This document shows positions 49,301-59,083 of a stretch of DNA of 64,000 nucleotides, one piece after another (the first letter of the stretch is position 1; each line of letters begins with the position of its first letter). The notes below the pieces were generated by a model. It was not told where the DNA came from. It made no database searches and was given only the letters and a program-made list of their open reading frames with translations. A program made the translations under genes and the position numbers. The stretch is from Cupriavidus metallidurans CH34 (lineage in GTDB: Bacteria; Pseudomonadota; Gammaproteobacteria; Burkholderiales; Burkholderiaceae). Location: positions 744,001-808,000 of the forward strand of contig NC_007973.1 of the NCBI RefSeq assembly GCF_000196015.1, given 5' to 3'.

Positions 49301-50464
49301 ATGACAGAGCAAGACAAGTCCCCCGCCGCCGATGCCCCCGCACAGGAAGCCGGGCGCCAGGACGCTCCTGGACCCAGCGCGCAGGAGCAGGCGTTGTCGG
49401 CCGATCTGGCGCCGTTGCGCACCCAGATCGACACCGTCGACCGTGAACTGCTGGCGCTGCTCAATCGTCGCGCCCAGCTCGCCCTCGACGTGGGCGAGGT
49501 CAAGAAGAAGTACGGCGCCCCGGTATTTCGTCCCGAACGCGAGTTGCAGGTGATCCGCAAGGTGCAGGGCGCCAATCCCGGACCGCTGCTCGACGAAAGC
49601 GTGGCATCGATTTGGCGCGAGGTGATGTCCGCGTGCCGCGGCCTGGAAAAGCCGCTCGAGATCGCCTTCCTGGGCCCGGCCGGAACGTTCTCCGAGCAGG
49701 CGCTCTACGCGCACTTCGGCCACGAGGTGACGGGCGTGCCGTGCCCCAGCATTGACGAGGTGTTCCGTGCCGTGGAGGCTGGTACCGTCGAGTACGGCGT
49801 GGTGCCGGTAGAGAACTCGACTGAGGGCGCGGTGTCGCGCACGCTCGATCTGTTCCTGCAGACGTCGCTCAAGATCAGCGGCGAGATCGCGCTGAAGGTC
49901 CACCACAATCTCATGGCTTCCACGCCGGACATGAAGGGTGTGACCGTCGTGCGTGCCCATGCGCAGGCGCTGGCGCAGTGCCAGAACTGGCTGTCCGCGA
50001 ACTATCCGCATCTGGAGCGCCAGGCCGTGTCCAGCAATGCCGAAGCCGCACGCATGGCCAGTGAGGACCCTACCGTTGCGGCGATTGCCGGTGAAACGGC
50101 GGCCAATCGCTATCACCTGCACATTATCCGTTCGCACATCCAGGACGATCCGCACAATCGCACCCGTTTCGCGGTGATCGGCCGCTATGAGACGGAGCCT
50201 TCTGGCAGCGATCAGACCTCGTTGATCCTGTCGGTGCCGAACAAGGCGGGCGCCGTGTATCAACTGCTGGCACCACTGGCCGAGAACGGCGTATCGATGT
50301 GCAGGTTTGAATCGCGCCCGGCGCGCAGTGGCGCGTGGGAATACTACTTCTACGTGGATGTGGAAGGCCATCAGCATGAACCGGCCGTGACGCGCGCGAT
50401 CGAGATGCTGCGTCGCAATGCCGCGTACCTGAAGGTCCTGGGTTCGTATCCATCCAGCAAATAA
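49301..50464 (+). CDS. pheA: Chorismate mutase/prephenate dehydratase (P-protein)
   Basis: The 387-residue bifunctional enzyme makes phenylpyruvate from chorismate. A 35-residue disordered N-terminal tail is followed by an AroQ chorismate mutase domain (about 38-125; RTQIDTVDRELLALLNRR), the dehydratase domain (about 128-300; FLGPAGTFSEQAL, VENSTEGAVSRTLD) and an ACT domain (about 308-385) with the Phe-binding ESRPAR. Feedback inhibition by phenylalanine is expected. The ATG at 49301 is preferred over an upstream in-frame start. Confidence 0.95.
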   Translation: MTEQDKSPAADAPAQEAGRQDAPGPSAQEQALSADLAPLRTQIDTVDRELLALLNRRAQLALDVGEVKKKYGAPVFRPERELQVIRKVQGANPGPLLDESVASIWREVMSACRGLEKPLEIAFLGPAGTFSEQALYAHFGHEVTGVPCPSIDEVFRAVEAGTVEYGVVPVENSTEGAVSRTLDLFLQTSLKISGEIALKVHHNLMASTPDMKGVTVVRAHAQALAQCQNWLSANYPHLERQAVSSNAEAARMASEDPTVAAIAGETAANRYHLHIIRSHIQDDPHNRTRFAVIGRYETEPSGSDQTSLILSVPNKAGAVYQLLAPLAENGVSMCRFESRPARSGAWEYYFYVDVEGHQHEPAVTRAIEMLRRNAAYLKVLGSYPSSK

Positions 50465-50483
50465 CGGCAGCGAGGAGACAGAC

Positions 50484-51608
50484 ATGGCAGGGCAGGACAA
50501 CGCGGCTGACTACTTTGGTCCGTCCTATGTGCGCAAGATCTCGCCGTATATCGCGGGCAAGCCGATCTCGGAAGTGGCTCGCGAGTTCGGACTCGACGAG
50601 GCAAGAATCGTCAAGCTGGCGTCGAACGAGAACCCGCTCGGCATGCCCGCCTCGGCAAAAGCGGCTATCGCCGCCGCGACGGAGGATCTGGGGCGCTATC
50701 CGGACAGCAACGGCTTCGAACTGAAGGCGAAACTGTCAGAAAAATACGATGTGCCGGCCGAGTGGCTGACGCTTGGCAACGGTAGCAACGACATTCTGGA
50801 ACTGGCCGCGCATGCATTGGTGCGCAATGGCGAGTCGATCGTCTACGCCGAGTACTCGTTTGCGGTCTACGCGCTGGCTACGCAGGAAGTTGGCGCGCGC
50901 GCCATCGAGGTCAAGTCGCGCGCGTATGGTCATGATCTCGATGCGATGGCTGCGGCGATTGCGCCCGACACCAAGCTCGTCTTCATCGCCAACCCGAACA
51001 ATCCGACTGGCACATTCGTGTCCGCCGCCGAGATCGAGGCTTTCTTGGCCAAGGTGCCGCCGCATGTGGTGGTTGTGCTGGACGAGGCCTACAACGAGTA
51101 TCTCGATGCGGGCCAGCAGTACGAATCGGTTGCCTGGGTGCGCAAGTATCCGAACCTGATGGTGTCGCGGACGTTCTCGAAGGCCTATGGGCTGGCGGGG
51201 CTGCGGGTCGGCTATGGCGTGGCACAGCCCCAGCTTACCGATTTGCTGAATCGCGTGCGCCAGCCGTTCAACGTCAACAGCCTGGCGCAGGCTGCAGCCG
51301 TGGCAGCGCTCGACGATACGGCATTTCTGCAACGCAGCGCCGAACTGAATCGTCAGGGCAAGGCGCGGCTGGTGGAAGCGTTCGAGCGAAGTGGGCTCGA
51401 ATACGTGAAGTCGTCCGGCAACTTTGTCATGGTTCGCGTGGGTGGCGACGATGGCGCTGGCGCGCGGGTCAATCTGGCGCTGCTGAAGCAAGGTGTGATC
51501 GTGCGCCCCGTGGCCAACTACGGCCTGCCGCAGTGGCTGCGCGTGACGATCGGCCTGCCAGAAGAGAACGACGCGTTCATCGCGGCGCTGGAACAGGCCC
51601 TGAAGTGA
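50484..51608 (+). CDS. hisC: Histidinol-phosphate/aromatic aminotransferase
   Basis: The 374-residue class I PLP enzyme has ENPLGMP early, the NPNNPTG motif, and the PLP Lys in RTFSKAYGLAGLRVGYG. In this pheA-hisC-tyrA setting the HisC2-type paralogue can transaminate both imidazole-acetol phosphate and aromatic keto acids, so it may be the Tyr/Phe aminotransferase. AGGAGA lies before the ATG. The tyrA start lies 9 bases after its stop. Confidence 0.93.
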   Translation: MAGQDNAADYFGPSYVRKISPYIAGKPISEVAREFGLDEARIVKLASNENPLGMPASAKAAIAAATEDLGRYPDSNGFELKAKLSEKYDVPAEWLTLGNGSNDILELAAHALVRNGESIVYAEYSFAVYALATQEVGARAIEVKSRAYGHDLDAMAAAIAPDTKLVFIANPNNPTGTFVSAAEIEAFLAKVPPHVVVVLDEAYNEYLDAGQQYESVAWVRKYPNLMVSRTFSKAYGLAGLRVGYGVAQPQLTDLLNRVRQPFNVNSLAQAAAVAALDDTAFLQRSAELNRQGKARLVEAFERSGLEYVKSSGNFVMVRVGGDDGAGARVNLALLKQGVIVRPVANYGLPQWLRVTIGLPEENDAFIAALEQALK

Positions 51609-51617
51609 AACTCAAGC

Positions 51618-52526
51618 ATGTCTGAAACCGTGAGCGCATTGCATTTTTCGAAAGTCGTGATTGTCGGCGTTGGCCTGATTGGCGGATCGCTGGCGCTGTC
51701 GCTCAAGCGCGCGGGCGTGGTGGGGACGGTCGTGGGCGTAGGCCGTTCTGCGGCGTCGCTGGACAAGGCCAAGGCGCTTGGCGTCATCGACGAGGCCGCC
51801 TCGCTCGAGGTCGCGATGCAAGGCGCAAGTCTGGTGGTGCTGTGCGCGCCCGTGGCGCAGAATTTCGCGCTGCTCCATGCGCTGGAACCACATCTGCAGC
51901 CGGGCACGATCGTGACCGACGCAGGCAGCACCAAGTCCGACGTCATCATGGCGGCCAAGACCGCGCTCGGCGACAAGGTCGCCCAGTTCGTGCCCGCCCA
52001 TCCGATCGCGGGCCGTGAGTTGAACGGCGTGGAGGCTGCGCTCGACGATCTCTACGTAGGCAAGAAGGTGGTGCTTTGCCCGTTGCAGGAGAACTCGCGG
52101 GCGGACGTGGCCGCCGTGCGCGCCATGTGGGAAGCCACCGGCGCTGATTGCCATGTGATGTCGGCCGTGCAGCACGATGCCGTGTTCGCGTCGGTCAGCC
52201 ATCTACCGCATCTGCTGTCGTACGCGCTCGTGGCCCAGGTGGCCAACGCGGAGGACGCGGCGCTGAAGCTGGACTTTGCGGGCGGTGGTTTCCGCGATTT
52301 CACGCGCATCGCGGCGTCGTCGCCAGAGATGTGGCGCGATATCTGCATCGCCAACAAGGATGCGTTGCTGCGCGAGATCAGTATCTACGAGTCCGTGCTG
52401 GCGCATCTGAAGACCAAGATCAAGGAAGGCGATGGCGCGGCGCTCGAACGGCTGTTCGCGCGTGCCAGCGACACACGCCTGAAATGGGGCGCCGCACGGA
52501 CGGCTGCCAACAACGTCGAACCCTGA
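51618..52526 (+). CDS. tyrA: Prephenate (arogenate) dehydrogenase
   Basis: The 302-residue NAD(P) enzyme for tyrosine synthesis has the Rossmann motif GVGLIGGS (near residues 16-23) and the catalytic His in PAHPIAGRE. The helical dimerisation domain fills the C-terminal half. There is no fused chorismate mutase. Its TGA stop overlaps a possible ATG (52526) of the aroA frame, indicating tight coupling. Confidence 0.94.
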   Translation: MSETVSALHFSKVVIVGVGLIGGSLALSLKRAGVVGTVVGVGRSAASLDKAKALGVIDEAASLEVAMQGASLVVLCAPVAQNFALLHALEPHLQPGTIVTDAGSTKSDVIMAAKTALGDKVAQFVPAHPIAGRELNGVEAALDDLYVGKKVVLCPLQENSRADVAAVRAMWEATGADCHVMSAVQHDAVFASVSHLPHLLSYALVAQVANAEDAALKLDFAGGGFRDFTRIAASSPEMWRDICIANKDALLREISIYESVLAHLKTKIKEGDGAALERLFARASDTRLKWGAARTAANNVEP

Positions 52527-52570
52527 TGCCGCCAGCGCGCGCGGCGCGCAACGGCCATGCTGCAGAAAAC

Positions 52571-53884
52571 ATGGAACAACTGACCCTCGGCCCCCTGACC
52601 CGTGCTTCCGGCACGGTGCGCCTGCCCGGCTCCAAGAGCATCTCCAACCGCGTGCTGCTGCTGTCCGCGCTCGCCACCGGCGAAACGCGCGTCCGCGACC
52701 TGCTCGATTCCGACGACACGCGTGTCATGCTCGAAGCGCTCAAGGTGCTCGGCGTGGCATGGCGGCGCGAGGGCAACGACTGCATCGTGTCCGGCGTGGG
52801 CGGAAATTTCCCGAGCAAGGCGGCAGACCTGTTCATGGGTAATGCCGGCACGGCAATCCGGCCATTGACCGCGGCACTGGCGCTGCAAGGCGGTACGTAC
52901 AAGCTGAGCGGCGTGCAGCGGATGCATGAACGGCCGATCGGCGATCTGGTCGATGGCCTGCGGCAGGTCGGCGCATCGGTGGATTACCTGGGCACGCCCG
53001 GCTACCCGCCTTTGCAGATCAACCCAGCGCAGATTCGCATTGATGCACCGATCCGTGTGCGCGGCGATGTATCGAGCCAGTTCCTGACCGCGCTGTTGAT
53101 GACGTTGCCAATGGCCCAGGCACAATCGGGTCGCATTGAGATCGAAGTGGTCGGCGAATTGATTTCGAAGCCGTATATCGAGATCACGCTGAACTTGCTG
53201 TCGCGCTTCGGTATTGCCGTCGAGAGACAGGGCTGGGAGCGCTTTATCCTGCCGGCCGGCGCGCGGTACCGTTCGCCGGGCGAGATCTACGTCGAAGGCG
53301 ATGCGTCCACGGCATCGTACTTCCTGGCGGCGGGCGCCATCGGTGGTGGCCCGGTACGCGTGGAGGGTGTGGGCATGGCGAGTATCCAGGGCGATGTTCG
53401 GTTTGCCGATGCGCTGAACCGGATGGGCGCCAACGTGATGGCTGGTGACAACTGGATTGAAGTGCGCGGCACAGAGCGTGACGACGGCCGACTCAACGGC
53501 ATCGAGCTCGACTGCAATCACATTCCTGATGCGGCGATGACGCTGGCCGTGGCCGCGCTGTTCGCGGAGGGCACCACCACGCTGACCAACATCGCCAGCT
53601 GGCGGGTCAAGGAAACGGACCGCATCTCAGCGATGGCGACGGAGCTGCGCAAGCTCGGCGCGGAGGTGGAGGAGGGGGCTGATTACCTGAAAGTGACGCC
53701 GCCGACCTCCCCGGCAACGTGGCAGACCCCGGATGCTGGAATTGGCACCTATGATGACCATCGGATGGCCATGTGTTTCTCGTTGGCCGCATTCGGCCCG
53801 TTGCCCGTGAAGATCAACGACCCCGGCTGCGTGGCAAAGACGTTCCCCGAGTACTTCGAGGTATTTGCCGGAGTGGCGCGGTAA
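52571..53884 (+). CDS. aroA: 3-phosphoshikimate 1-carboxyvinyltransferase (EPSP synthase)
   Basis: The 437-residue shikimate pathway enzyme joins phosphoenolpyruvate to shikimate-3-phosphate. Conserved sites are [10 protein letters not shown] (near 18-27), the NAGTAIRPL loop (Gly96-type site) and DDHRMAM near the end. ATG 52571 gives the usual N-terminus MEQLTLGPL; an ATG at 52526 overlapping the tyrA stop would add 15 residues. In related genomes cmk follows directly, but here a reversed small gene intervenes. Confidence 0.95.
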   Translation: MEQLTLGPLTRASGTVRLPGSKSISNRVLLLSALATGETRVRDLLDSDDTRVMLEALKVLGVAWRREGNDCIVSGVGGNFPSKAADLFMGNAGTAIRPLTAALALQGGTYKLSGVQRMHERPIGDLVDGLRQVGASVDYLGTPGYPPLQINPAQIRIDAPIRVRGDVSSQFLTALLMTLPMAQAQSGRIEIEVVGELISKPYIEITLNLLSRFGIAVERQGWERFILPAGARYRSPGEIYVEGDASTASYFLAAGAIGGGPVRVEGVGMASIQGDVRFADALNRMGANVMAGDNWIEVRGTERDDGRLNGIELDCNHIPDAAMTLAVAALFAEGTTTLTNIASWRVKETDRISAMATELRKLGAEVEEGADYLKVTPPTSPATWQTPDAGIGTYDDHRMAMCFSLAAFGPLPVKINDPGCVAKTFPEYFEVFAGVAR

Positions 53885-53911
53885 ACGGTCACTCAGCCCG
53901 GGAGGCCATGA

Positions 53912-54142
53912 TCAGGCGGCGGCGTAACGGGCCGCCGTCGTTGCTTCGGGGGGTGCAGCAAGGGTTTTGGCCTGGCGTTCGCGGCGCTCCCAGAATTTGT
54001 CGAAGAAGTAGTGAGCCACCGTGTTCACGGCGGGCTCGATGAATGTGATCGCGCCGCTGATGGCCAGGCTGCCCGTCAGGGCGTAGGTCACGCTGAAAGC
54101 GATGCCCAGATGCATGATGCCGAAGGTCAGGGTCTTGGCCAT
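53912..54142 (-). CDS. DUF2061 small membrane protein
   Basis: The 76-residue protein has two hydrophobic segments (LGIAFSVTYALTGSLAISGAI and the helix around EPAVNTVAHYFFD) of the DUF2061 type. Function is unknown. The start ATG 54142 fits the family; a longer frame to 54244 runs through a G9 tract and is rejected. It lies on the opposite strand inside the aroA-cmk interval, with a Fur-like site about 100 bp upstream of its start. Confidence 0.85.
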   Translation of the reverse strand: MAKTLTFGIMHLGIAFSVTYALTGSLAISGAITFIEPAVNTVAHYFFDKFWERRERQAKTLAAPPEATTAARYAAA

Positions 54143-54245
54143 GGTAGATTGCCTCGCGTTTGGGAATTCAGGGCGGTTGCGCGACCGCTTTTGTGGGGGG
54201 GGGCCGGGAGAGGGAAGGCCGGTGGCCGCGCAACCATGGATCAAA

Positions 54246-54260
54246 TGATAATGAGTATCA
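54246..54260. promoter_or_regulatory. Fur-box-like site before cmk and DUF2061
   Basis: TGATAATGAGTATCA matches the 7-1-7 Fur consensus TGATAAT-N-ATTATCA at 13 of 14 arm positions. It lies in an AT-rich stretch (54241-54302), 42 bp before cmk and 103 bp before the DUF2061 start on the other strand. Confidence 0.65.
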
Positions 54261-54302
54261 ATTGATTCTAGAAATTAATAGTTTTTACGTTGGTAATAAT
54301 CA

Positions 54303-54962
54303 ATGACTATCGTTGATGTCATCACCATTGATGGTCCTACGGCATCCGGCAAGGGTACCGTAGCGCACAAAGTGGCGGATGCTCTCGGCTTTCATCTGCT
54401 CGACAGCGGCGCGCTCTACCGTCTCGTGGCGCTGGCGAGCGACCGTGCCGGCGTTGGCGTGCAGGACGTCGACACCCTTGCAAAAATGGCCGCGCGTCTC
54501 GATGTCAAGTTCGGCCCGGACCGGGTATGGCTGTCCGGCGAGGAAGTCAGCCAGACGATCCGCCTGGAAGCCATCGGTAACCGCGCGTCCGCGATCGCCG
54601 TGCACCAGCCCGTGCGTGATGCGTTGACCGCACTCCAGCGTGGCTTCCGCAAGCTCCCGGGCCTGGTAGCCGACGGCCGCGACATGGGCACGGTGATCTT
54701 CCCGGATGCCCCGCTCAAGGTGTTCCTGACCGCGAGTGTGGAGGCCCGCGCTCGCAGGCGCTATAAACAATTGATTGATAAGGGAATTTCTGCTAATATC
54801 GAAGACCTTTTGCGTGACCTTGAGGAACGCGACGCGCGGGATCGCACCCGTGCCGCCGCACCGCTGCGTCCCGCGGAAGGCGCTTATCGTCTCGATACGT
54901 CCGAAATGACGGTGGAAGAGGCGGTGGCGCAGGTGCTGGAGTGGTTCGCCGCAGTGCGGTGA
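54303..54962 (+). CDS. cmk: Cytidylate kinase
   Basis: The 219-residue kinase phosphorylates CMP and dCMP. The P-loop GPTASGKGT is at 11-19; LLDSGALYR and the [13 protein letters not shown] block are conserved. The ATG lies in AT-rich sequence with no convincing ribosome site. It precedes rpsA as in most proteobacteria. A Fur-like palindrome upstream may influence its transcription, which would be unusual. Confidence 0.95.
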
Positions 54963-55105
54963 TTAAAACCACTAGGCACCAACCTGGACCTGTATCGGAA
55001 CCCAACCCGTCCGGTACCGGTTGTTCAACTTGACCCCGCTGCGCAAGGCAGACTGAGCGCGATAGTCGCGCCGGCCCGCGTACTGCGGATTGCTAAATTA
55101 CGTTT

Positions 55106-56800
55106 ATGTCCGACCTGCAAACTAACGAATCCTTTGCCGCACTGTTCGAGGAATCGATCGCCCGCTCCAATATGAAGGCTGGCGAAGTGATTTCCGCTGA
55201 AGTCGTGCGCATCGACCACAACTTCGTGGTCGTCAACGCCGGCCTCAAGTCCGAGGCATTTGTGCCGGTGGAGGAGTTCCTGAACGACCAGGGCGAACTC
55301 GAAGTGCAGGCCGGCGACTACGTGTCCGTGGCCATCGACGCGCTCGAGAACGGCTATGGCGACACCATCCTTTCCCGCGACAAGGCCAAGCGCCTGGCAT
55401 CGTGGCTGAACCTCGAGAAGGCGCTGGAAGACGGCGAGATCATCTCGGGTACCGTGACCGGCAAGGTCAAGGGCGGCCTGACCGTCATGGTCAATGGCAT
55501 CCGTGCCTTCCTGCCGGGTTCGCTCGTCGACGTGCGTCCGATCAAGGACACCACGCCGTACGAAGGCAAGACCCTGGAATTCAAGGTCATCAAGCTCGAC
55601 CGCAAGCGTAACAACGTCGTGCTGTCGCGCCGCGCCGTGGTGGAAGCCACGCTGGGCGAAGAGCGTCAGAAGCTGATGGAAACGCTGAAGGAAGGCGCGA
55701 TCGTCAACGGTATCGTCAAGAACATCACCGACTACGGCGCGTTCGTGGACCTCGGCGGTATCGACGGCCTGCTGCACATCACCGACCTGGCATGGCGTCG
55801 TGTGCGTCACCCGAGCGAAGTGCTGTCGGTTGGCCAGGAAATCACCGCCAAGATCCTCAAGTTCGACCAGGAAAAGAACCGCGTCTCGCTGGGCGTGAAG
55901 CAACTGGGCGAAGATCCGTGGGTGGGCATCTCGCGCCGCTACCCGCAAGGTACCCGCCTGTTCGGCAAGGTGACCAACCTGACCGACTACGGCGCGTTCG
56001 TCGAGATCGAAGCCGGTATCGAAGGTCTGGTGCACGTGTCCGAAATGGACTGGACCAACAAGAACGTGGCTCCGTCGAAGGTTGTCCAACTGGGCGACGA
56101 AGTGGAAGTCATGGTTCTGGATATCGACGAAGACAAGCGTCGTATCAGCCTGGGCATGAAGCAGTGCAAGGCCAATCCGTGGGACGATTTCAGCCGCAAC
56201 CACAAGAAGGGCGACAAGCTGACGGGCCAGATCAAGTCGATCACCGACTTCGGCGTGTTCATCGGTCTGCCTGGTGGTATCGACGGCCTGGTGCACCTGT
56301 CCGACCTGTCGTGGCAAGAGTCGGGCGAAGAAGCCGTGCGCAAGTACAAGAAGGGCGACGAAGTGGAAGCTGTCGTTCTGGGCATCGACGTCGACAAGGA
56401 ACGCATCTCGCTGGGCATCAAGCAACTGTCGGGCGATCCGTTCAACAACTTCATCTCGGCCAACGACAAGGGCTCGCTCGTGAATGGCACGATCAAGGCC
56501 GTTGACGCCAAGGGCGCCGTGGTGCAGCTGGCTGACGACGTGGAAGGCTACCTGCGCGCTTCGGAAATCTCCGCCGATCGCGTGGAAGACGCCCGCAACG
56601 TGCTGAAGGAAGGCGAGCAGATCACCGCCCTGGTGGTGAACGTCGACCGCAAGTCGCGCAACATCAACCTGTCGATCAAGGCCAAGGATTCCGCAGAGCA
56701 GCAAGAAGCGATGCAGAAGTTCCAGGCTGACACCGGCACGGCTGGCACGACCAACCTCGGCGCACTGCTGAAGGCCAAGCTCGGCCAGGACAACCAGTAA
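55106..56800 (+). CDS. rpsA: 30S ribosomal protein S1
   Basis: This 564-residue RNA-binding protein brings mRNA to the 30S subunit. It contains six S1 repeats at about 20-90, 105-172, 190-258, 277-345, 362-433 and 448-518, with typical strands such as [21 protein letters not shown] and [22 protein letters not shown]. Codon use is strongly biased towards preferred codons, as expected for high expression. The 143-bp leader can hold its own promoter and an autoregulatory S1 site; I cannot define either. Confidence 0.97.
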   Translation: MSDLQTNESFAALFEESIARSNMKAGEVISAEVVRIDHNFVVVNAGLKSEAFVPVEEFLNDQGELEVQAGDYVSVAIDALENGYGDTILSRDKAKRLASWLNLEKALEDGEIISGTVTGKVKGGLTVMVNGIRAFLPGSLVDVRPIKDTTPYEGKTLEFKVIKLDRKRNNVVLSRRAVVEATLGEERQKLMETLKEGAIVNGIVKNITDYGAFVDLGGIDGLLHITDLAWRRVRHPSEVLSVGQEITAKILKFDQEKNRVSLGVKQLGEDPWVGISRRYPQGTRLFGKVTNLTDYGAFVEIEAGIEGLVHVSEMDWTNKNVAPSKVVQLGDEVEVMVLDIDEDKRRISLGMKQCKANPWDDFSRNHKKGDKLTGQIKSITDFGVFIGLPGGIDGLVHLSDLSWQESGEEAVRKYKKGDEVEAVVLGIDVDKERISLGIKQLSGDPFNNFISANDKGSLVNGTIKAVDAKGAVVQLADDVEGYLRASEISADRVEDARNVLKEGEQITALVVNVDRKSRNINLSIKAKDSAEQQEAMQKFQADTGTAGTTNLGALLKAKLGQDNQ

Positions 56801-56833
56801 TATCGAGCCGCGCCGCGCGCAGCGAGACCGCCC

Positions 56834-57241
56834 ATGACCAAGTCAGAGCTCGTCGAAAAACTGGCTGCCCGCTTTCCGCAGTTGCTGCTGCGGGATGCGG
56901 ACATCTCGGTGAAAACGATTCTCGACGCGATGTCCGAGGCGCTGGCCGATGGCCATCGCATCGAAATCCGAGGTTTCGGCAGTTTTGGTTTGAACAAGCG
57001 GCCGCCCCGCGTGGGCCGCAACCCCAAGTCCGGCGAACGAGTGCTGGTACCCGAGAAACGGGTGCCGCACTTCAAGGCTGGCAAGGAGTTGCGCGAACGC
57101 GTCGATCGTACGGTGACGCAGGGCGGAGGCATGAACGGCAACGGTCATGCCCCGCACGGCAAAACCGGGCAATCGCAGCTTGGCTCGCAATCGCCGGCGT
57201 CGTTGCACGATGATGGTCAGCTCAATCTGGTCCGGTCCTGA
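56834..57241 (+). CDS. ihfB: Integration host factor subunit beta
   Basis: This DNA-bending protein of the HU/IHF family has 135 residues. The core (1-94) has [11 protein letters not shown], the dimer strand [14 protein letters not shown], and the DNA-arm loop with [13 protein letters not shown]. Beyond the normal end it carries about 40 extra residues rich in Gly, Asn, His, Gln and Ser, with no clear structure. IHF also assists sigma-54 promoters such as that of pilA. It is linked to rpsA as in other proteobacteria. Confidence 0.95.
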   Translation: MTKSELVEKLAARFPQLLLRDADISVKTILDAMSEALADGHRIEIRGFGSFGLNKRPPRVGRNPKSGERVLVPEKRVPHFKAGKELRERVDRTVTQGGGMNGNGHAPHGKTGQSQLGSQSPASLHDDGQLNLVRS

Positions 57242-57282
57242 TCGGACTGGAAGGCTTGCTGGCCTGACTGGAAGTCTGTTGG

Positions 57283-57309
57283 AAAGCGCTCCCTCGGGGG
57301 CGCTTTTTT
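57283..57309 (+). terminator. Rho-independent terminator after ihfB
   Basis: AAAGCGC/GCGCTTT stem followed by a T-run, 42 bases after the stop. Confidence 0.88.
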
Positions 57310-57379
57310 GTTGCGCATCTGTTGATCCCGTCTAGTCGCGATGCGACCAATGGTTACCGTTTGTCATAAGTGATTCCGT

Positions 57380-57385
57380 TACAAT
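57380..57385 (+). promoter_or_regulatory. -10 element of lapA
   Basis: TACAAT about 85 bp before lapA in the gap after the ihfB terminator. The -35 is unclear. Confidence 0.3.
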
Positions 57386-57469
57386 GCCGGGAATCCGTCG
57401 CCGGAGATGTCCGGATGCGTTTCCTGCATATCCTGACGATTCCGATCCAATTTCGATGGCTCTGACCGC

Positions 57470-57793
57470 ATGAAACTCGTCGCCTGGATTTTCCGCATTG
57501 TCCTGTTCGTCCTGTTGTTCGTGCTGGCCCTGCGAAACACTGGCGATGCATCCCTGCAACTGTTCTTCGGTGCGGTCTGGCATGCGCCGCTGATCCTGAT
57601 CCTGCTGGCAGCGTTCGCCCTGGGCATCGTTGCGGCATTGGCTGCCGTGGCGCCGGGACTGATGCGACAGCGCATGGAGGCAGGGCGCTTGCGACGGGCG
57701 CTTGGCGAAGCGCGGGCCACGTCGCCCGCCGAGGCAGTGCCGCCCGAGGCCAAGCCCGGCGTTCCTTATAACGTAGTCGGTCCGAAAGTCTGA
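57470..57793 (+). CDS. lapA: LapA-like inner membrane protein (DUF1049)
   Basis: The 107-residue protein has two membrane helices (about 4-22 and 38-62) and a charged cytoplasmic tail. LapA works with LapB in tuning LPS synthesis through LpxC turnover by FtsH. The lapB start follows 3 bases after its stop, so the pair is coupled. Confidence 0.9.
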   Translation: MKLVAWIFRIVLFVLLFVLALRNTGDASLQLFFGAVWHAPLILILLAAFALGIVAALAAVAPGLMRQRMEAGRLRRALGEARATSPAEAVPPEAKPGVPYNVVGPKV

Positions 57794-57796
57794 CCC

Positions 57797-59026
57797 ATGA
57801 TGTTTGAAACCTGGTGGCTGCTGGCGTTGCCACTTGTCTTTGGCCTTGGCTGGATGGCGGCGCGCTTTGATCTGCGCCAGCTCATCAGCGAGCAGGGCGC
57901 CTTGCCTCGCTCGTACTTCAAGGGCCTCAATTTCCTGCTGAACGAACAACCTGATCAGGCAATCGACGCTTTTGTTGAAGTGGCGCGCCTCGATCCGGAA
58001 ACCACCGAGCTTCACTTCGCGCTCGGCGCGCTGTTTCGCCGCCGTGGCGAAACCGAACGCGCGATTCGCGTGCACCAGAACCTTGCCACGCGTCCCGATT
58101 TGCCAGAGCCCGAACGCGAGCACGCGCTATATGAGTTGGGGCAGGACTTCCTGCGCGCCGGCCTGCTAGACCGTGCGGAAGAGTCGCTGCGCCGGCTGAT
58201 GTCCGGTCCCTACGCGGCCTCGGCCAAGCGCGTGCTGCTCGAACTGTATGAAGTCGAGAAGGAGTGGCAGAAAGCCATCGAAGCGGCGCGCGAACTGCAA
58301 GCACTCGACCAGCAGGACTATCGTGTGCAGATCGCCCAGTTCTGCTGCGAACTGGCCCAAGACGCGCTGCTGAAGAAGCGTCCCGAGGATGCGGTGGAAT
58401 GGTTGCGCCGTGCCACGCAGGAGAATCCCGCCAACGTGCGCGCGCCGATCCTGCTTGGCGACGTCTCCGCCGCAGGCGGTGACACTGAGGGCGCGCTCAA
58501 GCAATGGCTGGCGATCGAAGCGCAGGATGCCGCCTATGTGCCGCTCGTCGCCGACAAGGTCGTGAAGGCGTATGCGGCGCTCGGTGAACAGGGCAAGGCA
58601 CTGGAGTGGTTGCACGGCCTGCTGAAGGGCAACCTGGCCCCCGAACTGCTCGATACGGCGTATCGCACCGAACTTGAAGTGAACGGCCCCGTCGCCGCGG
58701 CTACTTTGATGCGCGAGCAACTGCGTCGTCAGCCGACGCTGCTCGCCTTGACCAAGTATTTCGAGGCGCAGGCCGCCGAGAACCAGGCGGCGCAGAAGCA
58801 GTCGGCCGAATCCGCCGAACCCGCCGAAGGCGGTGGGGATGCCGTGATTGACCCGCAGGCGCAGGAAACGGCCGCCATCCGCGATCTGCTGCAACTGCGC
58901 ACTCGCAATCTGGCGCGTTATACCTGCCGCGAATGTGGCTTCCGCGCCCGCCTTTTCTACTGGCAATGCCCCGGCTGCAACCGCTGGGAAACGTATGCGC
59001 CACGCCGCTCCGAAGCGCTGGGCTAA
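57797..59026 (+). CDS. lapB: LapB (YciM) LPS assembly regulator
   Basis: The 409-residue protein has one N-terminal membrane anchor (WWLLALPLVFGLGWMAA), about nine TPR-like helical repeats, and a C-terminal rubredoxin-like zinc site CRECG and CPGC (near 377-395). LapB presents LpxC to FtsH and balances LPS with phospholipid. An Ala/Gln/Glu-rich insertion (about 330-355) precedes the metal domain. ATG 57797 or 57800 can be the start. Confidence 0.94.
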   Translation: MMFETWWLLALPLVFGLGWMAARFDLRQLISEQGALPRSYFKGLNFLLNEQPDQAIDAFVEVARLDPETTELHFALGALFRRRGETERAIRVHQNLATRPDLPEPEREHALYELGQDFLRAGLLDRAEESLRRLMSGPYAASAKRVLLELYEVEKEWQKAIEAARELQALDQQDYRVQIAQFCCELAQDALLKKRPEDAVEWLRRATQENPANVRAPILLGDVSAAGGDTEGALKQWLAIEAQDAAYVPLVADKVVKAYAALGEQGKALEWLHGLLKGNLAPELLDTAYRTELEVNGPVAAATLMREQLRRQPTLLALTKYFEAQAAENQAAQKQSAESAEPAEGGGDAVIDPQAQETAAIRDLLQLRTRNLARYTCRECGFRARLFYWQCPGCNRWETYAPRRSEALG

Positions 59027-59083
59027 GCCGCTACACGCAACGCCCCGGGCGATCAAGATCATTACTATTCTGGAGCTTCCGCA

